Translations under genes and position numbers: made by a program
The notes under the pieces: model-generated
What the model saw: only the letters and a program-made list of their open reading frames with translations
Database searches by the model: none
Told to the model about the DNA's origin: nothing
Assembly: GCA_964423615.1 (NCBI GenBank)
Contig: CAYRFQ010000115.1
Location: 1 to 22,350, forward strand
Origin: CAYRFQ01 sp964423615
GTDB lineage: Bacteria > Planctomycetota > Planctomycetia > Gemmatales > Gemmataceae
DNA length: 22,350 nucleotides
Direction: 5' to 3'
Part shown: one piece after another, positions 14,729-22,350 of the stretch
Layout: each line of letters begins with the position of its first letter
How positions within the stretch are numbered: the stretch's first letter is position 1

Positions 14729-17248
14729 TCAATGACCGCGGCAACTCCAGCATTCACAACACCCAATCGGTGAACCTGGGGGTAGCGACACAGGTTGGGG
14801 TAGAGGTATCTTGGTCGGTTCCTGTTCGAACCGTTGGATTTGCAACACGCCGTAGCGATAATGGGCAATCGTTCGAGCATCCTCAACGGTCCGCCCGACG
14901 AGAGCGCTCTTGAGGTCATTTTGAAGTGCTCGGAGACGGGACCAGGCCAGAGCCTTCACCTGGTGGGGGGCCTGTTTGCTCGTTGCTAACGCCATGATGC
15001 GATATAGCACGACGTTGTCCACAGTCCGGGCCAAGGCGGAGTGGTAGTTGGTCTGCCCTTCGAGTGGTGGTTGCCAACCGCGAGCGACCAAGCCCTTGAG
15101 AACTTTGGCAAGTCCCAGGGCGTTGGCGTTTCGGGATTTCTGTTCGACGAGCCGCGCACACCGAGCAGGGTGTAAGATCATTCCCACAGTATGGTCGGCT
15201 AGTCCCTCGGCTGCTGCAAACGGATCGAGCGTCGGTCCTGTTTTCTTCTCGAACAACTCGCGATTGTTGGAATATCCTGGTGGGCGGGGTGGAATCAACT
15301 CGAGGAGTCGGTCCGGGAGTGCCAAAGATTTGGGTTCCAACACTGCCATCAAACTCAGGAAAGCCGATGTCTGTTTTTTCGGGTCTACGACTTTTACAGG
15401 GGTTCCTTCGTCTCCTCTCAGGTCATACTGGAACCGGACGCCTCCAACGAGTTTAACGACTCCCTCGATTTGATAACGGTGGAGGAGATACACAGGGACT
15501 AGCCGTTCTTCCAACTTTGCGAGCGGATATCCCTTGGGGATGTTTTTATCGCCAAAGCGGCCGAGGGCCAAGGACCTGACCTTCGTGAGGTGTGCCAGTT
15601 CCTCTGTTGGGTTTGGCCCATTGTCCCAAAGGTGAGCCAGCGGATGGGCTCCACTCGCGGGTCGAGCATCCTGGTCGGTGATGAAAACGAGTCCTTTCTT
15701 TCGAGCCTCGGCAACGATCTTGGCGAGGCTCTTTTCTTCGTCTTGCCCTCGGAGGTCGCTGTAACCATACAAGATCGCAGTCTTGTCCCATTCGCCGACA
15801 CCAACGCCATATGCCCTGGAAACATCAATCGTTTTGTTACCGACGAGACGAATCTTGGGATGAGGATAGTCCATCACGGAGGCGTCCTTGGTCGTGCTCG
15901 CCGCGAAGTTGTGGACCAACCCAAGCGTATGCCCGACCTCGTGAGCCGACAATTGACGCAACCGAGCAAGGGCCATGTTCATCGCAGCCCTGGACACTTT
16001 CTTGTCTTTGGAAAACGGTGCCAGAAGTCCCTCGGCGATGACCATGTCCTGCCGAACTCGCAATGACCCTAGTGTGACATGTCCCCGTATGATTTCGCCG
16101 GTTCGAGGGTCATGAATGGTCCGCCCGTATGACCAACCTCGCGTAGACCGATGAACCCACTGAATGACGTTGTAACGCATGTCCATGGTGTCTGCGCCTT
16201 CCGGGAGCAACTTGACTTGGAAGGCATCTTTGTATCCAGCCAACTCGAAGGCATCGTTCCACCAACGGGCCCCGTCCAGCAACGCGGATCGCACTGGCTC
16301 AGGGGCACCTCGATCGAGGTAGTAGACTATGGGCTTGACCGGAGGGCTGACCTTTGCCTTGGGGTTTTTCTTTTCGAGACGGTGTCGCACGATGTATCGC
16401 TTCGTCATTGGTTCACCGAGAGGCACGGCGTAGTCCTTGTACTGGACGCTGAAATAACCCGACCGTGGATGAAACGTACGAGGTCGATAACCCTTCGCGG
16501 GCAAGGCGACGAACGAGTGATGTTGATGGACCGTGACGGCTTCGGGTGTGGGGGTGACCGAGCGAATATACTGGCCTTCGGGGTTTCCGGTGAACGTCAT
16601 GACCACTTCCATCTCGGTGTTGCGTGGGAAGTTTTTTGTGCGAGGCAAGTGGACTGCCGACCGTGACAGGTCTGGCGAATACTTCCCTTGTTTTGTCTGC
16701 GTGAGTCGTGTCCTCACCCCATGGACGTCGCTCAACAGAAAGGGCGTCACGTCGACGAGGACACGTTGCTTTTCTTCGGCCTCGACTTGAAAGCCCCACA
16801 AGATCGACTTTGCGAACGACTGCATCACGGCTTCGCGCTCGGCCAAGTTATTCGTGTTCGCCCGGTACTGGTAATTCGGCTCGACGAGCAAGACCTTGGG
16901 ACCGACTCGTTGAAAGAAGACGACGCGGGACCTGCCCCATTGTCCGCGATCAAGTCCGATGTCGTTGGAGCCTATGCCGTACGGAAGCGAGTGGACGTGG
17001 AGGAATTCCTTTCCGAAGGTCTGGATCTCCATCCACAGCTTGCCTTTCTCGCCGTCCCAGTAAATCGGAAACAAGCCGGGATATTTCTTCATTTTCGAAG
17101 TGAAGGACTTGATCGAAGTGGGGCCGTCGTTCTTCTGTGCGAGGACGGGTTTGATCGGATAGACAAAAAGAAAAATGACCATCCCGACGAGGACGATTCT
17201 TCGGGACAAACATCTCAATGAGATGGCATAACGTGAATTGTGTTCCAT
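14729..17248 (-). CDS. Secreted zinc-dependent metalloprotease (DUF5117/DUF4953-type)
   Basis: Predicted exported metalloprotease of 839 residues, near the family's usual 800-900. An N-terminal signal peptide is visible: a basic start with RR, the hydrophobic core IVLVGMVIFLFVYP, and a likely cut near VLAQ at about 35-38. The zinc site is HEVGHTLGLVH at 436-446, giving the metzincin-type HExxHxxGxxH ligands His436, His440 and His446 with catalytic Glu437. Met459 in SVMDYPHP is the Met-turn. The N-terminal region (about 45-285) matches the DUF5118/DUF5117 pattern of this family. The start is ATG at 17248 with AAAGGAG about six bases upstream. The last residues read GCCECWSC, an unusual Cys-rich end. 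Substrate unknown. Confidence 0.88.
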   Translation of the reverse strand: MEHNSRYAISLRCLSRRIVLVGMVIFLFVYPIKPVLAQKNDGPTSIKSFTSKMKKYPGLFPIYWDGEKGKLWMEIQTFGKEFLHVHSLPYGIGSNDIGLDRGQWGRSRVVFFQRVGPKVLLVEPNYQYRANTNNLAEREAVMQSFAKSILWGFQVEAEEKQRVLVDVTPFLLSDVHGVRTRLTQTKQGKYSPDLSRSAVHLPRTKNFPRNTEMEVVMTFTGNPEGQYIRSVTPTPEAVTVHQHHSFVALPAKGYRPRTFHPRSGYFSVQYKDYAVPLGEPMTKRYIVRHRLEKKNPKAKVSPPVKPIVYYLDRGAPEPVRSALLDGARWWNDAFELAGYKDAFQVKLLPEGADTMDMRYNVIQWVHRSTRGWSYGRTIHDPRTGEIIRGHVTLGSLRVRQDMVIAEGLLAPFSKDKKVSRAAMNMALARLRQLSAHEVGHTLGLVHNFAASTTKDASVMDYPHPKIRLVGNKTIDVSRAYGVGVGEWDKTAILYGYSDLRGQDEEKSLAKIVAEARKKGLVFITDQDARPASGAHPLAHLWDNGPNPTEELAHLTKVRSLALGRFGDKNIPKGYPLAKLEERLVPVYLLHRYQIEGVVKLVGGVRFQYDLRGDEGTPVKVVDPKKQTSAFLSLMAVLEPKSLALPDRLLELIPPRPPGYSNNRELFEKKTGPTLDPFAAAEGLADHTVGMILHPARCARLVEQKSRNANALGLAKVLKGLVARGWQPPLEGQTNYHSALARTVDNVVLYRIMALATSKQAPHQVKALAWSRLRALQNDLKSALVGRTVEDARTIAHYRYGVLQIQRFEQEPTKIPLPQPVSLPPGSPIGCCECWSCRGH

Positions 17249-17710
17249 CAGGGACTCCTTTTGCGTCTCGATACGAGATTCGAGTGAATTGCTTGTGTGA
17301 CGGTGGAGAGGTTGCGCCTGTTATATCCCGTGAGGCAATCTCAGACGAGAAGGAAATTGATCGTCAGGGGGTTCTCGGGCGAGGGAAAGTTCGAGGCGCA
17401 CCCAACTGTCGTTGTCAGTGCGGGCTTCGCTCGTGGAATCATGACGGCACGGGGGCTCTGTCTCAGTTCGATGAGTTGAACAGCGTGCCCAATCTGAGCG
17501 GTGAAAAAGGCGTTGGACTTCTGGAGGATTCGCCGTTCTTGAAGAAAGTGGAAGCGGGGACCTGATGGGTAGTAGTTTTGGACTGGCCGGGGTGAGCAGT
17601 TGCACCTCGGATTGGTTTTATCTGACCAGAGGACCTTAGGACGTAAAAAAACGAGACACGACAAAAGAGCCGTGTCCCGCATTTATGGATGAACGGCAGC
17701 AAGTGCCGGT
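17249..17710. other. Gap upstream of the metalloprotease gene
   Basis: Short overlapping frames exist on both strands (the longest is 17218-17565 on plus), but none has a recognisable motif or a ribosome site I trust. The right part holds the terminator of the chaperone cluster (17645-17679). The rest should include the metalloprotease promoter, which I cannot pin down. Confidence 0.5.
17645..17679 (-). terminator. Intrinsic terminator of the groEL-dnaJ-grpE-fmdB-yacG run
   Basis: Read on the minus strand, CGGGACACG (17679-17671) pairs with CGTGTCTCG (17660-17652), nine pairs with one G-T wobble and a ten-base loop. Seven consecutive T residues (17651-17645) follow at once. This is a textbook Rho-independent terminator placed 32 bp after the yacG stop. 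Confidence 0.88.
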
Positions 17711-17914
17711 TTAGGGGGGAGAGTCGGACGGATTACTTGAGGAGTCGAACGGAGGGTCGTCGTCTTCCTGAGAAGGAAGCGCGTAATTTCCATCAAGCCA
17801 CCGACCGAGGTCGATGAGCTTACAGCGTTTGCTGCAAAATGGAAATTCCGGCCATTCTGCTTGAGTTTGCCCTTGCATCACCTGTTGGCAAATCGGGCAA
17901 CGTACCTTAATCAT
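17711..17914 (-). CDS. yacG: YacG-like zinc protein, DNA gyrase inhibitor family
   Basis: A small 67-residue zinc protein. The two cysteine pairs are C6-x2-C9 in RCPICQ and C27-x3-C31 in FCSKRCK. They are followed by LIDLGRWLDGNYALP, the signature of the YacG family. The E. coli member binds GyrB and blocks DNA binding by gyrase. The C-terminal tail is acidic and Ser/Pro-rich. I start it at the ATG at 17914 because the family begins just before the first cysteine pair; an upstream frame to 18094 would overlap the fmdB-like gene with unrelated basic sequence. The start lies seven bases after the fmdB-like stop, suggesting translational coupling. It is the last gene before the terminator. Confidence 0.85.
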   Translation of the reverse strand: MIKVRCPICQQVMQGQTQAEWPEFPFCSKRCKLIDLGRWLDGNYALPSQEDDDPPFDSSSNPSDSPP

Positions 17915-17921
17915 CGGATAA

Positions 17922-18275
17922 TTAGCTCTCTGACTTCGCACTTTTCGACTCTGAGCTGCTTTTTTCTCCCCCGGAGCTGGAACTCTCGGAACTGGTAGTC
18001 CCGCTCTTGGAATTTCCGTCACTGGAACTTTTCGAATCGCTCGAACTACTCGAGCTTTCGCTCTCTTTCTTGGCTGCCTGTTTGTATGAATCACTACGGT
18101 AGTCGGTTTCGTAAAACCCCGATCCTTTGAAAATCACTCCCGCCCCGGTCCCGATCAATCGGCGGAGTGTCATCTTGCCACACTCCGGGCATTTCTTGAG
18201 TGGTTCCTCACTCATGTACTGGAACTCTTCGAACTCGTGCTTACAAGCATCGCAAACATAGTCGTAGGTGGGCAT
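17922..18275 (-). CDS. FmdB-type zinc ribbon protein with Ser-rich tail
   Basis: A 117-residue protein. The first roughly 45 residues are a zinc ribbon of the FmdB/CxxC_CxxC family: MPTYDYVCDAC with C8 and C11, then CPECG with C29 and C32, and LRRLIGTGAGVIFKGSGFY, the conserved end of the domain. Family members are annotated as putative regulators, but their function is poorly known. Residues about 70-117 are a low-complexity Ser/Lys/Glu tail, probably disordered. The ATG at 18275 is preceded by AGGAG about ten bases away. It lies between grpE (69 bp) and yacG (7 bp), on the same strand. Confidence 0.85.
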   Translation of the reverse strand: MPTYDYVCDACKHEFEEFQYMSEEPLKKCPECGKMTLRRLIGTGAGVIFKGSGFYETDYRSDSYKQAAKKESESSSSSSDSKSSSDGNSKSGTTSSESSSSGGEKSSSESKSAKSES

Positions 18276-18344
18276 GGCTTCTCTTCTCCTGGGATGGTTA
18301 GGATGGATCGACGGAGTCGATCTTCGGTGTCGATGCTCGATGGC

Positions 18345-18974
18345 TTACTCGGGAGGCCCAGCCGACACAAGGACTTTGGCAGGACGCAACACGCGATCTT
18401 GGATCATGTAGCCCGTTTCGACGACCAGGGTGACGGTGTCGACCGGGTGTTCCTCGGAAGGCATTTGGGTGACAGCTTCGTGCTTGTTGGGGTCGAAGGT
18501 TTCCCCAACCGCTTCGATGGGAGTCACTTCGAACTTCTGCTTGAGCATCTCGAGGAATTGCAGTTGTACCATCGAAACGCCTTTGATGAGTCCCTCAACA
18601 TCTCCGCCGTTGGCAGCTGCGGTGTGGGCCCTCTCAAGATTGTCCAAGATGGGAAGCAACTCCATGACCAGGCCTCCACGGAGCAACGACCGCTCCCGCT
18701 CTTGTTGTTGAGTCTGGCGCTGTTTGTAGTTGGCGAATTCGGCTTGGGTCCTTTGAGCCAATTCGAGATACTCCTGCCTTTCGGCAGCTAGTTTCTGGAC
18801 ACCGACCCATTCTTCCAAGGGCAAGGTGATGGTTTCGTTTTGTTGGGACTCATCTTGTTGGGTTTCGGCCTGTTGCGTCTCGTCCTGGGTCGGGACTTCC
18901 GCATCGGCAGGTTTGGTTTCGTCCGTCACGGTGATTCTCCTCGTTTCCTGGTCATCCTGGTCTCGTGCAGACAC
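18345..18974 (-). CDS. grpE: GrpE nucleotide exchange factor
   Basis: Cytosolic homodimeric co-chaperone that releases ADP from DnaK. It is 209 residues. The N-terminus is a polar Gln/Glu/Thr-rich extension (about 20-50), followed by the long helical coiled coil (about 60-110) with the family sequence RTQAEFANYKQR, then ELLPILDNLERA and the C-terminal beta domain with GETFDPNKHEAV and GYMIQDRVLRPAKVLVS. The start is GTG at 18974 with GGAG six bases upstream. It sits 79 bp after dnaJ on the same strand. Its partner dnaK is not in the window. Confidence 0.93.
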   Translation of the reverse strand: MSARDQDDQETRRITVTDETKPADAEVPTQDETQQAETQQDESQQNETITLPLEEWVGVQKLAAERQEYLELAQRTQAEFANYKQRQTQQQERERSLLRGGLVMELLPILDNLERAHTAAANGGDVEGLIKGVSMVQLQFLEMLKQKFEVTPIEAVGETFDPNKHEAVTQMPSEEHPVDTVTLVVETGYMIQDRVLRPAKVLVSAGPPE

Positions 18975-19053
18975 GACGGCTCCAAAACTCGGCTCTAGGT
19001 CACTTCCGGAAAATGTGTCTTCAGATTTGTGTTCCTAAAAAACTTTGCGGGAG

Positions 19054-20190
19054 TCACTCTTTGTCTGGTGTCTCCGCCTCGGTCCCTCGAAAGAACGAAC
19101 CGATCTGTTCGAAGAAGCTTTTTCGCTCTGCGGACACGTAGCTCTTGTCCAGCTCGGCGAGTTCTCGGAAAAGTTCTTCCTGGCGTTTTGTCAAATTTCT
19201 GGGAGTTTCGACCTGGACCACGACGATGAGGTCGCCAGGGCGTTTGTGATGCAAATTGGGCATTCCTTTGCCACGGATACGAATGGGCTCTCCGTGTTGG
19301 AGGCCGGGTTGGAGTTCGTGCTCGATGGGACCATCGATGGACGGAACTTCGATCTTGCCCCCCAAAGCAGCCTGGCTGAACGTAATAGGGACGGGGCAAA
19401 TCAAGTGGTCGCCTTCACGCTTGAAGAGTGGATGATCGCGGATCAAGATTTCGCAAATCAAGTTTCCGCGTTGTCCCCCCGGTTCTCCAGCTTCTCCCTC
19501 CCCACGAGCGGCGATCTGTTGTCCCGATTCGATGCCTGCCGGAACGGTGATTTCCAGAGTGCGTTCGGTGTTCACCCGACCTCTTCCGCGGCACTTGGTA
19601 CAAGGATCGGTGATGATGGTCCCACGGCCTCCACAAGTCCGGCACGTCTGTTGGACGCGGAGGAATCCTTGGGATAGGAGCACAACGCCGTGGCCTTTAC
19701 ATTGAGAGCAGGTGGATGGGGTGCTTCCTGGCTTGGCACCGGAAGCACTACAATCCTGGCAATTTTCTTCGCGCGGTATGGTAATCGACTTTGTCGTTCC
19801 GTAATAAGCTTCGGTCAAGTCGATCTCCATCCGATACAGTAGGTCGCGTCCACGCTTGGGACCTCTTCGGCGTCCACCACCACCGCCGAACAAGTCGCCG
19901 AAGAAACTTCCGAGAATCTCCCCGAGGTCCATGCCCTCGAAATCCGGAACGCCCCCCATGCTCTGGAGCCCTTCGTGTCCGTAGCGGTCGTAGACTTGGC
20001 GTTTCTCGGCATTGCTGAGGACGTCGTAGGCTTCGGTACACTCCTTGAATAGTCGGGCTGCTTCCTCGTCACCGCCGTTGCGGTCTGGGTGGTGCTGCAT
20101 GGCTTTTTTCCGATACGCCTTTTTGATCGTTTCCGTATCGGCAGTCCGTTCGACTTCCAGAACTTCGTAATAATCTCGCTTGATGGCCAT
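19054..20190 (-). CDS. dnaJ: Chaperone protein DnaJ
   Basis: Hsp40 co-chaperone that delivers unfolded clients to DnaK and stimulates its ATPase. It has 378 residues, typical of full-length DnaJ. The J domain spans 1-70 with HPD at 34-36. A short Gly/Phe region follows (about 80-113). Four zinc-binding CxxCxGxG-type repeats begin at C146, C163, C185 and C199; the first reads CQDCSASG. C-terminal client-binding domains include the PAGIESGQQI block. The start is ATG at 20190 with AGGAG five bases upstream; a longer frame to 20223 adds eleven residues that the family lacks. It lies between groEL and grpE on the same strand. Confidence 0.95.
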   Translation of the reverse strand: MAIKRDYYEVLEVERTADTETIKKAYRKKAMQHHPDRNGGDEEAARLFKECTEAYDVLSNAEKRQVYDRYGHEGLQSMGGVPDFEGMDLGEILGSFFGDLFGGGGGRRRGPKRGRDLLYRMEIDLTEAYYGTTKSITIPREENCQDCSASGAKPGSTPSTCSQCKGHGVVLLSQGFLRVQQTCRTCGGRGTIITDPCTKCRGRGRVNTERTLEITVPAGIESGQQIAARGEGEAGEPGGQRGNLICEILIRDHPLFKREGDHLICPVPITFSQAALGGKIEVPSIDGPIEHELQPGLQHGEPIRIRGKGMPNLHHKRPGDLIVVVQVETPRNLTKRQEELFRELAELDKSYVSAERKSFFEQIGSFFRGTEAETPDKE

Positions 20191-20234
20191 GCGCGCTCCT
20201 GGTTTATCCAAGATGAAAAACAAAAACCGTTGTG

Positions 20235-20260
20235 ATCATTCCTTCGTTGCAAAGGATGAT
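20235..20260 (-). promoter_or_regulatory. Hairpin in the dnaJ 5' leader
   Basis: ATCATTCCTT (20235-20244) and AAGGATGAT (20252-20260) pair over nine positions with one bulged T and a seven-base loop. It lies 45-70 bases upstream of the dnaJ ATG and does not include the ribosome site. The role is unknown. Confidence 0.3.
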
Positions 20261-20482
20261 TGGTTGGTTGGAGAATCCAAGACAGTCTGCCAAAATCCTC
20301 CTTAGTATTGTAAGGCCAACTTGGGGATTGGTAGGAATTGGGGGATTTTCTCTACGGCCGGAGGTTCTTTTCGCGTTGAGCGGATCGTTCGTTCTTTACG
20401 ATTCCTGTGGGCGTGAAAGGACAACTGTCTAGTTCTTCCCGTTCTGAAAGCCGTTCATTCGTGTCAGCCGTTTGCATTGGGC

Positions 20483-20545
20483 TACTAGCCCGAGACGCCA
20501 GCGAAGGATGACTGTTAGGACCTTCGTTGGCGTTTCGGGCTAGTA
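20483..20545. repeat. REP-like 25-bp inverted repeat
   Basis: The left arm 20483-20507 starts TACTAGCCCGAGACGCC and the right arm 20521-20545 ends GGCGTTTCGGGCTAGTA. All 25 positions pair, two as G-T wobbles, around a 13-base loop. The sequence class (CTAGCCCGAA.CGCCAGCGA) is one I recall as an abundant intergenic repeat in planctomycete genomes; that is memory, not a search. Confidence 0.8.
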
Positions 20546-20641
20546 TCAAGGCAACTTCGTTTGCAGTTCCGACTGGTAACAAACCAACCGTGTGGATCGT
20601 GAAGTTGCCGCAGCCACATCGCGAAACGATTGAGGACAGGC

Positions 20642-20672
20642 CTTGGAGTCGGTTTGCACCGAGTTCTCCAAG
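20642..20672 (-). terminator. Hairpin after groEL
   Basis: CTTGGAG (20642-20648) pairs perfectly with CTCCAAG (20666-20672), with a nested TCGGT/ACCGA stem inside. It starts 15 bases after the groEL stop on the minus strand. No T tract follows, so it may stabilise the mRNA end rather than terminate. Confidence 0.45.
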
Positions 20673-20687
20673 ACCGGCACTAACTTC

Positions 20688-22328
20688 TTAGTGAACCGCT
20701 CCAACGACCTTGCTCTTGTCGGGTTCGTCTTCGTCGATGCGAGTCACGAGGACGTCGGTCGTAAGCATGAGACCAGCGATGCTCGCAGCGTTTTCCAAGG
20801 CGGATGTCGTCACCTTGGTGGGGTCTACGATCCCTGCCTTGAACATGTCGACGTATTCACCAGTGTTGGCGTTGTAGCCGATGTTCTTGTTCTTCTCGCC
20901 GCGTAGTCTGACCTCGTCAGCGATCACCGCGCCGTCTTCGCCGGAGTTGGTGGCCAGGGTACGGATGGGCTTCTCGAGGGCTCGGCGGACGATGTTGGCT
21001 CCGGCCATTTCGTCGCCTTCGAGTGTTTTGGCCAGTTCGTCGACGACCGTAATGGCCCGTAGCAAAGCTACACCACCACCCGGCAAAATCCCTTCGGCGA
21101 CGGCAGCACGGGTCGCGTGAAGAGCGTCCTCGACGCGGCCTTTCTTTTGCTTCATGTCGGCTTCGGTGGCGGCACCCACACGGATGATGGCAACGCCACC
21201 GACGAGTTTGGCCAGACGCTCGCTAAATTTCTCTTTGTCGTACTCGCTTTCGGTGTTGTCTCGTTGACGACGAATCTGGGCGACTCGGGCCTGGACGTCG
21301 TCTTGGGTGTCCTTGTCGACGATGATGGTGGTGTTTTCCTTGTCGACCTGGACTTGCTTGGCTTTACCGAGTTGGGCTTCGGTGACGGTCTCGAGCTTCA
21401 ACCCGAGGTCTTCGCTGATGAATTGTCCGCCGGTCAGAATGGCGATGTCTTCGAGAATGGCCTTGCGACGATCGCCAAATCCAGGAGCTTTCACGGCACA
21501 AACGTCGAGGACGCCTTGCATTTTGTTCACAACCAGACCAGCCAGAGCCTCACTCTCGACGTCCTCGGCGATGATCAACAAAGGCTTGCCGATCGTCTTG
21601 TAGTACATGTCGAGGAACGGAATCAGGTCACGGAGGTTCGAGATTTTCTTCTCGTAGATTAAGATGCGGACGTCGTCGTAGTCGAAGCGAAGGTCTGTTG
21701 TGTTGTTGATGAAGTACGGCGAGATGTAGCCTTTGTCGAACTGCATACCGTCGACGAAATCGAGTTCGGTGTCAGCCGTTTTGCCTTCCTCGACAGTGAT
21801 GACACCGTCCTTACCGACTCGGGTCACGGCGTCGAACATTTTCTCACCGATTTCCGGATCGTTATTGGCACTGATCGTTGCGACGTGCTTGACGTCTTCT
21901 TCTTTCATCTCCGTGGCCTTCTTGCACAAGTCCTCACGCAAGAATTTGACGGTCGCTTCGACGGCCTTGTCGATGCCGCGCTTGACGGACATCGGATTCG
22001 CTCCGGCGGTGATGTTGCGGAGGCCTTCCTGGTAGATCGCCAAGGCCAACAAGGTCGCTGTGGTTGTTCCGTCACCGGCCCCATCAGAAGTCTTCTGGGC
22101 AACGGCGTTGACGAGTTTCGCTCCCATGTTCTCGAAGGGATCTGCGAGGTCGATTTCCTTACTGACCGTGACGCCATCCTTCGTGACGGTAGGGCCGCCA
22201 AAACTCTTCTCGATGATGACGTTTCGACCGGTTGGCCCGAGGGTGCTTCCGACGGCCTTGGCCAGCTTTTCCGCACCGGCCAACAATTTCTTGCGGGCAT
22301 CGTCAGTGTAAAGCAGTTGCTTCGCCAT
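20688..22328 (-). CDS. groEL: Chaperonin GroEL (60 kDa)
   Basis: Subunit of the double-ring ATP-dependent folding chamber, cytosolic. It has 546 residues, the standard length. The family sequence is continuous from MAKQLLYTDDARKKLLAG. It includes TLGPTGRNV (29-37), TKDGVTVSKEI (49-59) and the ATPase loop GDGTTTATLLA starting at 85 with Asp86. Further conserved blocks are ISANNDPEIG and AVKAPGFGDRRKAILEDIA, and GILPGGGVALLRA near the C-terminal third. The C-terminus ends DKSKVVGAVH and lacks the Gly-Gly-Met tail found in many GroELs. The ATG at 22328 has AAGGAG twelve bases upstream. A groES partner, if adjacent, would be beyond the right edge; it is not between this gene and dnaJ. Confidence 0.96.
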   Translation of the reverse strand: MAKQLLYTDDARKKLLAGAEKLAKAVGSTLGPTGRNVIIEKSFGGPTVTKDGVTVSKEIDLADPFENMGAKLVNAVAQKTSDGAGDGTTTATLLALAIYQEGLRNITAGANPMSVKRGIDKAVEATVKFLREDLCKKATEMKEEDVKHVATISANNDPEIGEKMFDAVTRVGKDGVITVEEGKTADTELDFVDGMQFDKGYISPYFINNTTDLRFDYDDVRILIYEKKISNLRDLIPFLDMYYKTIGKPLLIIAEDVESEALAGLVVNKMQGVLDVCAVKAPGFGDRRKAILEDIAILTGGQFISEDLGLKLETVTEAQLGKAKQVQVDKENTTIIVDKDTQDDVQARVAQIRRQRDNTESEYDKEKFSERLAKLVGGVAIIRVGAATEADMKQKKGRVEDALHATRAAVAEGILPGGGVALLRAITVVDELAKTLEGDEMAGANIVRRALEKPIRTLATNSGEDGAVIADEVRLRGEKNKNIGYNANTGEYVDMFKAGIVDPTKVTTSALENAASIAGLMLTTDVLVTRIDEDEPDKSKVVGAVH

Positions 22329-22350
22329 GATTCGTTTGGTCTCCTTGTAT

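Larger units (their letters stand above)
20191..20687. other. groEL-dnaJ intergenic region
   Basis: No credible gene is seen. Three hairpin structures are present: a leader hairpin for dnaJ (20235-20260), a long REP-like palindrome (20483-20545), and a stem just after groEL (20642-20672). I looked for a CIRCE element (TTAGCACTC-N9-GAGTGCTAA) and did not find one, nor a clear promoter. The 497-bp gap suggests dnaJ has its own promoter. Confidence 0.5.

Noticed and set aside
16688..17221. 177-residue plus-strand frame opposite the metalloprotease N-terminus
   Set aside because: It mirrors the codons of a well-supported secreted protease and has no start signal.
17218..17565. 115-residue plus-strand frame in the metalloprotease upstream gap
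   Set aside because: It overlaps the start of the metalloprotease gene, has atypical composition and matches no known family.
17915..18094. N-terminal extension of yacG into the fmdB-like gene
   Set aside because: The extra 60 residues are out-of-frame reading of the Ser-rich tail; the family starts at the internal ATG before the first cysteine pair.
20281..20320. Heat-shock promoter or CIRCE operator upstream of dnaJ
   Set aside because: TACAAT-like and TTGGCC-like hexamers occur but without proper spacing, and no CIRCE inverted repeat is present.
21117..21662. 181-residue plus-strand frame opposite groEL
   Set aside because: It is an antisense shadow of a highly conserved gene; long shadows are common in GC-rich coding DNA.

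Overview
The window looks like chromosomal DNA of a planctomycete (phylum Planctomycetota, probably Planctomycetales or Pirellulales). The strongest marker is the gene cut by the left edge. It ends in a TIGR03000-type domain, a family known essentially only from planctomycetes. Supporting signs are a K+-dependent-type membrane pyrophosphatase with a very large loop, a class II photolyase fused to an oxidoreductase, a groEL without a GGM tail beside dnaJ-grpE, and a long intergenic palindrome of the 'actagcccgaa' type that I associate from memory with planctomycete genomes. Base composition is moderately GC-rich and even. I see no insertion sequence, prophage, CRISPR array, tRNA or rRNA.

Layout, left to right. 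(1) 1-596 (+): 3' part of a Gly/Tyr-rich repeat protein with perfect 48-bp tandem repeats, followed by about 510 bp of non-coding DNA with three hairpins. (2) 1108-3886 (+): lactate permease (lctP) and KDPG aldolase (eda). (3) 3900-4805 (-): FHA-GGDEF diguanylate cyclase, convergent with eda and divergent from the next gene. (4) 5101-7608 (+): membrane pyrophosphatase hppA, followed by two long back-to-back hairpins. (5) 7902-9833 (+): carbon-starvation-type transporter cstA. (6) 9985-12030 (+): two unrecognised membrane genes that appear by eye to contain three copies of one module, a two-helix membrane hairpin plus a beta-rich PH-like soluble part. (7) 14584-12125 (-): class II CPD photolyase fused to a renalase-like FAD oxidoreductase. 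(8) 17248-14729 (-): secreted zinc metalloprotease with an HExxHxxGxxH site. (9) 22328-17711 (-): proteostasis cluster in the transcriptional order groEL, dnaJ, grpE, fmdB-like gene, yacG, closed by a clear intrinsic terminator at 17645-17679.

How the genes may work together. lctP, eda and cstA all touch pyruvate/lactate-level carbon flow, and hppA recovers energy from pyrophosphate, so the left half has an energy and carbon flavour without being one obvious operon. The right end is a heat-shock/chaperone cluster: GroEL chamber, DnaJ and GrpE co-chaperones, and two small zinc proteins. dnaK is not in the window, and any groES would lie beyond the right edge. No complete new defence or biosynthetic system is visible. 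The most unusual items are the photolyase-oxidoreductase fusion, the triplicated membrane/PH-like module, the hppA loop insertion and the long intergenic hairpins.
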